Shown here piece by piece: positions 12,272 to 22,260 of a DNA stretch of 64,000 nucleotides. The translations under genes were made by a program, and so were the position numbers. Location: NCBI RefSeq assembly GCF_037975245.1, contig NC_092562.1, forward strand, positions 8,039,001-8,103,000. The letters run 5' to 3'. Source of the stretch: Apostichopus japonicus. Taxonomy: Eukaryota; Echinodermata; Holothuroidea; Aspidochirotida; Stichopodidae. The notes beneath the pieces are model-generated. The model did not search any database. It worked only from the letters and a program-made list of their open reading frames with translations, and was not told the origin of the DNA. Each line of letters opens with the position of its first letter. Position 1 is the stretch's first letter.

Positions 12272-12628
12272 GTAAGTTTTAACTTCTGTCTTAAACTGTT
12301 ATAATGTTGCTCTTTCTTTTTTAATTTCTCAAAGAAACAAACGTTGCTTGATAACTTAAACATTTTGAGATATTCGGACAAGGTTGAGCTTTCTCTCATT
12401 AGGTGGAGGGGGGGGGGGGGCAGATTGTAGTGAAGGGTTACTGAGGGGTGTTGGGGGTTTGATGGCCCTGTTTGGGGACATCTCACGTTACTCAAAGTTT
12501 CAAGGTTGTTTTTTATGTTAGTGAACAACCATATAATCGATACTTATCACATTATAGCCAGGATATTTCTCCTCACATCCCCCCCCCCATTTTCTTTCGC
12601 CATACGTATATGCTTGACTTCTATTCAG

Positions 12629-12898
12629 ACAATCACCAGAGAAAACACAACCACCAAAGAGGTTGTGTTGGCCTCGGAAAGGATAGCAGAAATATCGGAT
12701 GTTGAAGACTTTTTGGAAGAAGATCCACATAGGATAGAGTTGGTCATCTCATCTCTGGAGTCAGTCGTGAGAGCAGGAGAGGCCTCTATTAAAGTTAGCA
12801 GATTTACAAACTCTATCATGAAATTGAGTGCATATGCTAAATGTGGGGAAAATAAGAATCACAAGGAACTCGCCATCATATCTTCAAAAATATACTGA
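12629..12898 (+). CDS. GAIN-like subdomain A exon
   Basis: Acceptor TATTCAG, phase 0. The frame reads TITRENTTTKEVVLASERI, then AEISDVEDFLEEDPHRIEL and VISSLESVVRAGEASIKVS. This alternation of short amphipathic helices, ending in an (I/V)SSLExVVxAGExS motif, is characteristic of the helical subdomain A of GAIN domains in adhesion GPCRs and polycystin-like receptors. The frame stays open to a stop at 12896, but the true donor is probably earlier (roughly 12820-12850) and I could not fix it. Identification is by pattern memory. Confidence 0.65.
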   Translation, partial: TITRENTTTKEVVLASERIAEISDVEDFLEEDPHRIELVISSLESVVRAGEASIKVSRFTNSIMKLSAYAKCGENKNHKELAIISSKIY

Positions 12899-13060
12899 GT
12901 CATAGATGGCTTGAATGTGGAATGGTTCCATGGTTACTGGGGATGTGGTGAGACATAATATATGTCACGTCTAAAAAAATAATTTAGTGACAATCTACAG
13001 TAATTTCGCTTCGATTAATTTTTTATTTTTATTTGTAATAGGTTACGGACCCAGCGGTAA

Positions 13061-13412
13061 GAACCTTATGAATCTAGATCGAGATATTCTAGAAATCTAG
13101 AGGATGGCATGATTGAAGGAGGAAGGGCTGTGGCTGCGTTAGAGGGACAAATCACCAATTTTCAGACAAATGCTGGAAATTTCTCCACAGTTCTTGACAA
13201 CGTTGGGGTAAATGCGGTTAAAATAGATGCAAGGAGTGTCGGTAGTAGCTTAGCTTATGCAAATATATTGCCGGAAAATGAGACACTGTCAATCGATGGT
13301 GCTCTTCAAGAAGGCAATACTCGACTATTCTCTGATGGAGACGCGATACCTTTCGAGAGAACGACTACATCCATGTCGGTACCAACAACGGTTTTAGACT
13401 TGCTTGGAGGAG
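13061..13412 (+). CDS. GAIN-like subdomain B exon, 5' edge uncertain or frameshifted
   Basis: Open in one frame from 13061 to an AG|GTAAGA donor at 13413, phase 1. Residues include AALEGQITNFQTNAGNFST, LDNVGVNAVKIDARSVGSS and PTTVLDLLGGG, a good match to the start of the beta-rich GAIN subdomain B. The next exon begins in the matching phase. The 5' part is troubling. Bases 13042-13100 give sensible peptides (VTDPAVR, then NLDRDILEI) only by changing frame, with stops at 13058, 13069 and 13098. Either a weak acceptor at 13099-13100 is used or the exon carries small indels and the gene is decaying. Confidence 0.6.
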
Positions 13413-13548
13413 GTAAGAAAGTCTCTTTTACACATCAGTGATATACTTTACAGCAGTTACGTAACCAGTTTTTCAAAATGATGATACGTCTTTAGTACAT
13501 TAATATGAAAGAAAATTGGAAATAATTCACATATGATGTTAACTAATT

Positions 13549-14953
13549 TTAAAGAGGTTATGAAATGAAAATTTTTCATGACTTAGAATGGTTTATCTAC
13601 ATTACTACAACACCATCCATGCACAACTTTCCGTAAATACGGCTTCAAACGCCAGAAATTCGCTGTCAAACTATTCCCCAGAGACCTCTCGAGCTGCCAC
13701 TCGTAAAAAAAAGCAAAGCTGCCCACCGCAGTTCATCTGACGTCATCAAAGGAACCATTTCAGCCAAAGCCGACTCCCCGCTGTTTACCGATACGGCGTT
13801 ACACAGTTTACTACATGTAACCACAACACTCTTCTCATCAATTGAAAATGTCTTCCCCCGAATCTTCCGATTCAGAGGAAATCTCTCAGGACATTCGTAA
13901 GCTTTGACGAAAATTATTTTCTTGAGGAAGAAGAGGAGGAAATAGTTTTCGAGGGTGATGAAGATAATATCGGTGTTTTTCCCTATCAATTGAAGTCCCC
14001 GAGCAGAACGGTTGGACGACCCTGAACCGAAACTGGTCGGTTGAGCATAAACAAAACCACCGTTATTAAGACCAACATATGATTTAAATGATCTCGAATG
14101 TCGATGATCCTGCTACTTAACTTCGTAGCGAAGCTTCTAGAATTTTGTGTCTTACAGTCCAAGGAAAATGTGACATTCTGTACATTGCAACCCTATAGTA
14201 CTAGAAGTGGTAACATGGGGTCTAGACCTAACTAATAGACGTTGTATAACAGACTAGCCAGTGTAATTGTATCATCCAACTGTTACGTAAAATCACAACA
14301 CAACGCCAGTTTTACCACAAAAGAAAACTTGCAGATCTAGTATTGATTGTTCTTAAACCAATTGGCTTTAAAATTTGTGCGAAATATTAGGTAACCATAA
14401 AAAAAAATTGTCATTTGCTGTATCAAGGAGGCCTAGGCTATGGTCATAACAAGTAATTTGGCAACAGTATAGGCCTACAGGCACTCGTAACGTTGTGTGT
14501 GTGTGTAGTGTTTTGAGCGAGTCGTGTTCAAATTCTTCGATTTTGTCATCTTTTGGAAAAGCTTGCAGTAGAAATCCGTCTTAACTTATGGTGGAGCAAC
14601 CTGATACCACATATCGGCTCGGCATTTTTAACATTTACGAGATAAATTTACGTAAAAACAAACTCCAAACACCAAATCTCAATTACTACGGAGCACTGCA
14701 ACAGTGTAATGGTGTGTGTTCTCAGACGAATGTAAACATAGCGTCTCGGAAGTGAGCTGAGTTCCTCGACTGACGTCACGCCGCGTTACCGTAAATACAA
14801 CAATTTTTAGAAAGTTTTTATTACCCTCGAATTTTTGATCGTTTATTCCTCGAGAATGCAAGCTTCGTTTGACACAAATTGGGTATCATTGGAAAGCTAC
14901 GAGTGTACAAAATACGATGATAAAGATTTTTTTTCATTTCATAACCTCTTTAA
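13549..14953. mobile_element. Kolobok-like non-autonomous element bounded by TTAA
   Basis: TTAA at 13549-13552 is followed by AGAGGTTATGAAATGAAAA. The exact inverse, TTTTCATTTCATAACCTCT, precedes TTAA at 14950-14953. TTAA duplications with inverted ends starting AGAGG fit the Kolobok superfamily; piggyBac also uses TTAA but usually has CCY-type ends. The 1.4-kb copy sits in the intron between two GAIN-like exons. Inside, an acidic reading frame begins at 13848 (MSSPESSDSEEISQD) and continues, after a frame change near 13908, to GVFPYQLKSPS around 13995. It faintly resembles the acidic N-termini of transposon-carried P2X7-tail-like proteins. No transposase core is visible. Confidence 0.72.
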
Positions 14954-15005
14954 CGTAGCTCATTTTAAGTATAGTAAAACTGTATATAAATTTTTCCAAA
15001 TCCAG

Positions 15006-15238
15006 CTGGTGTCGAGTTGACAGCTGTTCCGGTAACTTTCATAAGCTATGGTAATGATGTTCTGTTCAGACCATCAATGCCGACAGAGGCAGAAGAGAAT
15101 ATTGAAGAGGAAGATAATTCCACAGTAACTGAAAGGATTGCAAGTCAAATCATCTCCGCCATTATACGAACTGAGGATACCAGCATCGTGAATCTCCCTC
15201 CGGGTTCACCTGTGATCGCAACCTTTCTATCAAATCTG
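15006..15238 (+). CDS. GAIN-like subdomain B, last visible extracellular exon
   Basis: Acceptor TTCCAAATCCAG, phase 1; donor CTG|GTAAAA, phase 0. The translation includes VELTAVPVTFISYGNDVLF, then RIASQIISAIIRTEDTSIV and NLPPGSPVIATFLSNL. This matches the GAIN pattern of an (F/L)xxYxNDxLF strand, an SxIISAxI strand, an (I/V)xNLxxPVxxTF strand and then the GPS. The GPS itself (a Cys-x-Trp...Gly-Trp...Cys segment) should follow, but none is found before the next exon at 15790. Its phase 0 end happens to match the phase 0 start of the phosphatase exon, so in-frame splicing across the gap is possible though the product would lack GPS and membrane segments. Confidence 0.65.
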
Positions 15239-15492
15239 GTAAAAATGATTTCGTGTGAAAAGAGTTAGCAAGTCCCAATTATATAAATATCTTTATCTGT
15301 TAGACTCTTCAATTTGCACTTTTGGAAGCTTACTGGTACAAATACAGTCCCACAACGCTCATCCCAAAACTTAACTCTTAATTAGAACTGTCTACACATA
15401 TGTAGTCATATGTCTGTGAAAGTTTTGCCAGCTTTGACGGTAATTGCTTCACAAATTTCAGCAATGGCAGCAAACTATACATATTGTGTCTT

Positions 15493-15623
<131 letters not shown>

Positions 15624-15789
15624 AAGGAGTCAATGTTAAATGATGAAATCAAACTAAGCAACAACAAAAGCAGCATTAAGAGAGAGATGTGTTGAACTGC
15701 ACGAACATTGTCAAGGACATATCAGATCAATATGTTGTAACATGTTTGCATTTCTGTGTAATTTTTTACTTTTATTTCAATAACAACAG

Positions 15790-18700
15790 CATTCTAGGGA
15801 TGCACAATACTGGCCAAACAAGGTCAATACAAGCCAGAAATATGGTGCTATCACAGTACTGTTGATGGAGACAACAGCCTTCAGAAGCTACATACTCAGA
15901 GAAATGAATGTTATCAAGGTATGACTTAATACTTTACTTTGCTGACATGATGAATATAAATCAAACTCATATCCACTAAAAAAATATATATCTCATTTGT
16001 CTGCATGAGTATTTAGTTGATTAGTAAATAAACTTAGGACACATTAATATGAAGTGATTGTTTGCCATATTAGTTTATATTTGGACAAATGTCATTAGAA
16101 AATTCAAAGAGGCTGTTTCATCAACATTTTATATTTATTTATTTAACCAAATTTTAAAATACAATAGTAAAACTAAATACAAAAGGATATGAGTTAATGC
16201 TAAGAATAAATATTACCATGTTTGGTGCTTATAAATATCTTAAAACTCGAAGGATAGAAACTATCTGTAATTCTCATAGAACCCTTATGGTGTCAAGGTC
16301 TATTTCTAGAACAAAGATATTTGTGATTTCCATTAGCTGGGTGTGAATCATCTTTCTACCTGAATTGAAGATATTTCAATGCTTAAAATGGAGAGATGAT
16401 AAAATTCAATTTCGTTTGCATGACAACATGGCAATTGTATAATTACACTTCAATATAATGTGTTAGAATCAGAGGTGTTATTTATATTTGATTTACATAA
16501 TTGGTTGATTAATTGACTGACTTTAATAATTACTTTCTTTACTTCTGTCATTTATTATTCTTGTTTTGTCTCTCATGATGATGCAGAGAATGAAAGAAGA
16601 ATATTTTACAGGGAATGAATTAAGATTTTATTTGTTGCCATCCCACATGGCTGTGTTGTTTACAGTAGGTCTGTTCAGAATCATGGAAGACAATGTTGAC
16701 TGTTTGCTGCTTCACTTGTGTGTCATTTATTACATTGTTACATCAGGGTAATGAGAAAGTCCTTACAGTAAGACAGTATGAGATTCCGTGCTGGAAGTAC
16801 GGAGGTGTTCCTGCTGAGTCTGCTGACCTCATCTCTGTCATCAAACAGATCAAGAATCATCAGAAAGGAGGCAAGCATTTACTGGTCCATTGTAGGTAAG
16901 AACACCAGAGTGGAAACAGAAATGTTTAAATCCCAGAACATTTCACATTCCTCTATTAAATATTTAATACAGACTCATTCACGATGTTCTCATTGAGGTG
17001 ATTTAGTTTCCTATGAAGCTCCGCGAGGACAAGAAATTTCAATGGTTAAAAAATGTATTAAATTTTTTATCTCTCATTTTCCTTTTTGAGTAATGGTGTT
17101 GGTGCTACTGGTGTATTCATTAGTCTCTATGATCTGATGGATGTCATTAAAACCAAGAAGGAAGTCAGTGTGTTTGATGTCATAGAAGGAATGAGAAAAG
17201 ACAGGGTGAACATGGTTCTGACAAAAGTAAGTATATTTGATACATAAAGAATGATGGTGTTGGTGCTACTGGTATATATCCATTACTAGTATCTATGATA
17301 TAATTGTGTCACATGTAAGAATTGATGGTCAGGAAATACTGAATCAGTTTGTAGGAGGACAACTAGTCTCTAGAATTCCTTACATTTGATGAGGTCAATA
17401 TGCTTCTTTTCAATGTTAGCTCCAGTATCTGTTCATCTTTGATGCTTTGTTGGAAGCCATGTTGTCTCCAGACTCTCAGATATCATGTGATCAACTCAAG
17501 GAGCTTGACCTCTCAGCAATGAAGGAGAAATGCAAGAAGGAATTCCAGGTAGGTGTATCACTGAATGATGATTAACAATAGATTGTTTTAAGTGTAATAC
17601 TAAATATGTTGTGTTACCATATGGTGTATTAATGTAAGGTGTATTACTCAGTGGTGTACTACTTTATGCTGTATTAATATGTCAGTAATTTGGTTTTCAA
17701 TTAGAAAAGTAGGCAATATTAGATGATGAGCATAGTCAATGTGTATTAATTAATCTAAAAAGAATTAATGCATTAATTTGTTTAGATTTTGCAAGAAAAT
17801 ACCAAACATCAGGAAGACTTGGCAACCCTAGCAGGGAATTCATCTGAGAATAATCATAAGAACAGGTTCCCTGATATCCTTCCAGGTGAGCTACTCCCAT
17901 AAAATTTTAGTTGTGTAACAAAACATATGTTTATAACATGGTACAATAAAATTGTCACCCCAATTTAGTTATTGATGGTAGGTTATTTACATTATTGAAA
18001 TTTCTATATTACTCTTTTACAGTGGACAAATTCAGACCAGTCTTGAAATCCCCAGGCAAATTATTTGGTTCCAATGATTACATCAACGCTACTTTTGCCA
18101 AGGTTTGTGTTTAATGTACCTAGCTGGTTTCTTATTACTTTGTATCTAATCTAAAAGCAACTGATTTTTATTTTTTGGAAACTTTTCTTACATGTATATC
18201 AATCAGAAAGAATTATTGAAACTTCTCCTGCAAGATGTGGAACCTTTAGTAAACCATGTAGATACCAAGTTTCATTTTGTTCATTGCATTTACAAGATGT
18301 TTGAAATGTTTATCTCCCAGATTGCTCTAAGTGGTAATGTCTAATATCAATATATTTTCAGGATATTTCACAGAGGGGGTTTATAATGACCCAATCACCT
18401 CTAGCCTCAACCGTAGAAGACGTTTGGAGACTGGTCTTTGATTATGACTGTACATCCATTGTAATGTTGAACTCCATAGATGATTCTGATGAGGTAGGTG
18501 TCTAATAAGAAGCATGTTTTGCACAGATAAGTGTTTGAAGCTTGCAGAACTTTTGAGTGTTAATCAAGAAATGCATGAACACCAATACCACCTGACTTAC
18601 AATAACTTAAACAGCATATGCAGAGAATAATTTATAATATATTGATAAAATAATAATTCATAAATGGTCTACTTGCTACACCACAAGCTCATGTGAAGTA

Positions 18701-21700
18701 CATTTATTAAATACAAGAGCTTATATGCTCAATACTTAACCACAAAGAATATGCACGAACTTTTGTCTTCTTAACTGAAAAAAACAAAAATGTGTGAGGT
18801 CTGCTGATTGCATTTTTTGTAACACTAACTCACAATTAATTTTTAAGTTATAACAGCCTCATTTGATATTGTCCTACAACTAACTTGATGTTTAAGGGAT
18901 AGTGTCCGACAAGATAAAGATAAAGAGGCAAAAATACATATCCAACCACTTTGGTCATCAATCATCTAAAGTAACTTAGTAGACAATTCAAAACATTTCT
19001 GCTCTTCCAAACTCAGTTAACAATTTCCTAGTCATTCTTGTGTTAAGACCAGGATCTCTAGATCCCACTGTAAGACGGAGAGAGGAAAAACCAGTTTAGT
19101 TGTTGTTACAAGTTAAGGCACATGTTAATCAATTGCTGATATAATAAAACAATAACTATGCAGTCTCACATTTTAACTTAACTGCATATTTGGATAAGGC
19201 ATCTGAATGGATTTTCATCCTGGCATAAACAAAGGCTACTTCTAGTTCTTAAAATAATAAACTGAACCTGCTCAATATTTCTAATAATTCAATACATAAC
19301 AATACAATCAATCTGGCTGGCCATAAATACTTATTTCTATCTGGATCATTTCGGGGAATCCCCTACTCTTGTTACTACGCAATGACGTCACCCCTCATGA
19401 CAGTTCTAACGACCAAATGTACACGCTATAGCCTATTCATAACGCTAGGTCACTGAGCAGCATTACGTACAAAGAAATTACCAAATATGTCACATCTACG
19501 GCATCCTGATACATATAATATACTATTATTATTAACAACATCAAGAAATAAATCACTTTTGTACTGATATGACTCGTATAAATTATGATTTTGTACCCCT
19601 AATCGAACTTTAACGACAAACAATTGTTATACGAATATACTTAGGCTCATGATAACACAGACATATCCTACATGCAAACCTGACGGTCTCGTTTATAACG
19701 AATATTAACTCTTATGTATCGATGGCAAATCTAGACCATCCGTCATAATGAAACACTTTTAATAACGACAAATATTTAATCAACAACCTAGTAATACTTT
19801 CATATTCACATGAAAGGGACTTAAGCATCATCTTACCTGTAAGACGGAGAGAGGAAAACCAGTTTAGTTGTTGTTACAAGTTAAGGCACATGTTAATCAA
19901 TTGCTGAGGCTCCGCCCACCATACACGCTATTGAACGCCAAAACAAACAACAAAATTTTGGGTAGGGCACCGCTAATCATACCCATAACACTTGACATTT
20001 AAATCCTTGAGTGGTTGATTTATTAAACAAAGTAGTTGGGTTTGTGCTAGATTGAAGATTGTAGTGTCTTTTGGAAGTATTTGTAAAGGACCTATATTAT
20101 AGGACTTACTTTGTTTTCAAAATTAGTTACTATTCAACACTCACTTGGCTTTAAGGATGTTGTGAAGAACAATGAGAACCATTCCTTAATCAGATAATGT
20201 TGTAGTTTTATTGAAAACATCTAAAAATGAAATAAATAATATTACAAATTTATAGTAAGTAATAATGATGGGGTGACACTACATGCTTTGTGAGAGGAGC
20301 GTTTCCTGGGGGAGCTGTGTGTTTTAATAGTATTACTCTTTCGTTTATATTTAATGAGTAGTTTAATAACTTCTCTCCTTTCTGTTTTACAGTCTCTAAC
20401 TGTTTACTGGCCTAATGTCCACAATGCAGCCGCTTCTTATGGTCTGATGACTGTGATCTGTACGAAGATTGAAGAAAGTGATGTGTTCACCAGGAGACAG
20501 TTTGAAGTCAAACATAAAAGATCTCAGGTATATAACTAGTTAGGATAATAATTATGTGCTGTTCTTGTGTGTCAATATCATAGTATCATTTGCGTATTTT
20601 GTAGCCAAAGAATACTTTCACATAAAATTCTCTATTTATTATTACTTATTCATATAACAAGCAGTACGTGATGGGTGTGCATGTCTGTGTTCAGCAGTTT
20701 GATTTCTTCCCACTGTTTATAGGAACCAACTGTAAGAGAAACGTTTTCATTACTCTGAACAACTAAATGAAAAATTTGAAATTAATTAAACTTGGTCCTT
20801 CAAATTTGGTCATTATTTTCCAATCAGTTTTCTATGGTTCATTTTATACTTATGTCTTTTACATTTTTATGTGTGGGAATAGGCTAATACCTTTAACTAT
20901 ATATTTTTGAAGGAGTATTCTCATTGCAGATAAATAAACCCATTGCAATAAAATATAATATCTCGCATAAATTTAACAAACTTTTAAAAACAAATTAAGC
21001 ATACATCTTGTCACATTAATTTCACACATTTACATTTAATAGACAAATGCATACACTTATGTTTAATGTTTCAGAAATCCCTTATGGTGGATCATTTCTC
21101 CTTCCATGGATGGTCTGGAAATAAACCTGATGTTCATCAACTCAGAGAATTCATCAAATACACCAGAACTAAAGGCACCGGTCCAGCTTTAGTACATTGC
21201 ATGTATGTATCATAGTCTATTAAACTGAATCATTGTAAACCATCAAACCATCAAACCATCTGGTTTGAGTACATTGCATTTATATATCATAGACTGTTAA
21301 ACCGAATCTTTGTAAACACTCAGAGAATTCATCAAGTATATCAGAACTAAATGCTTTGGTCCAGCTGTAGTTTATTAACACATTTTGGTGTTGATCTAAT
21401 AAACAAATTTATTCCATGATAATTGATCAACTGTCTGCCTCTTTCCCTTCTCTTCTATCAGTAATGGAGTTGGTTTGAGTGCTGTCTATGTCACAGTAAT
21501 CTCTGAACTAGAGAGGATTGATAAGGAGGGCACTGTTGATGTATTTCAGACTTTGAATAAACTACGGAAGCAATGTCCTAGGGCAGTCCAGACACAGGTT
21601 TGTATAAGATGATGATTGATTGTCACTTAACTGAATCTGCCTTTCTGACATAAGACATTTATGCTAGTGTTAAACCTGCTGTAAGGGGGGTGGGGGATTA

Positions 21701-22260
21701 GTGAATTAAACTTATCTGTATTGTAGAAACAGATTACCTTAAACTGTACCTTTACTAGATTAGGTATATTGGTGTACTCCATCATAAATATTTGTGACAT
21801 ATTTATAGATACATACCTTTCTCATTACATGTGACATAGTTTGTGACAATGTTAAGGTATATTGATGTACTCTATTATATATATGTGACATGTTTTATAT
21901 GAATATATGTATCTCAATAAGTATGACAATCTTCACGTTATTGATTGGTTTGGCTAAATGTGACCATGATCATTCTAATAGTGATATACCCCTGACTAGG
22001 ACATGATAATGAAAATCATTAATGGTATTGCTTTGACTGCTTTGTTTGTAGCTAAGGTTGAAAATGAGTTCACATCATGAGGTCAATACAGAACTGAGAG
22101 TAAAGGTGGCTGTATAGGCATATTGTTGCATTCCACCTTAAGTAGATGTTTTTCTCTAAGTTGTCCATTTTCCTTTCATTCCCAGGATGAATACCTTCTG
22201 TGTTATGAGCATCTTAGAGATCATCTTAACAACCCAGATGAGTATACAGTTGTCTTCTAA
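15790..22260 (+). CDS. Receptor-type tyrosine phosphatase-like, tandem pseudophosphatase domains (D1 incomplete)
   Basis: Eleven exons with consistent GT-AG sites and phases: 15790-15918, 16747-16895, 17091-17226, 17420-17548, 17786-17885, 18023-18102, 18362-18493, 20393-20527, 21075-21202, 21462-21597 and 22186-22260 (stop TAA). Together they give 442 residues. D1 starts at AQYWPNKV, so its KNRY, substrate-recognition and TQGP segments are absent. D2 is complete: [31 protein letters not shown], a WPD-loop region, signature loop and QTQDEY.

Key residues are changed. D1 has WKY instead of WPD (16792-16800) and [10 protein letters not shown] instead of HCSAGVGRTG. D2 has WSG (21111-21119) and [11 protein letters not shown]. 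The cysteine remains, but the catalytic Arg and the general-acid Asp are gone in both, so catalysis is unlikely. Active RPTPs normally keep D1 functional. A scaffold or phosphotyrosine-binding role is inferred. Confidence 0.9.
17249..17313 (+). pseudogene. Partial duplicate of the D1 signature-loop exon in the following intron
   Basis: The intron after the 17091-17226 exon contains ATGGTGTTGGTGCTACTGG, then a diverged copy of the next ~25 bases (ATTAGTCTCTATGAT in the exon, ACTAGTATCTATGAT here). It matches the 5' end of that exon, which encodes [14 protein letters not shown], but lacks its own intact donor and soon loses the frame. It is a relic of a short tandem duplication. Confidence 0.75.
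19072..19906. repeat. 70-bp direct repeats flanking ~700 bp in a PTP intron
   Basis: TGTAAGACGGAGAGAGGAAA and the following ~50 bases, including GTTGTTACAAGTTAAGGCAC, occur at 19072-19140 and again at 19840-19906 with one base of length difference. The intervening sequence is AT-rich and non-coding. The copies begin with TG, but I found no TG...CA ends, no primer-binding site and no target duplication, so this is either a miniature LTR-type element or a simple duplication. Confidence 0.7.
21264..21372 (+). pseudogene. Ghost copy of the D2 pre-signature exon and its donor region
   Basis: GAGTACATTGCATTTATATA at 21267 onward repeats the exon end plus intron start at about 21191-21235. CTCAGAGAATTCATCAAGTA at 21319 onward repeats the exon body at about 21140-21195. 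The order is permuted, as expected from a tandem duplication later trimmed. The copy has changes such as GGCACC to TGCTTT and no usable splice frame. Confidence 0.75.
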
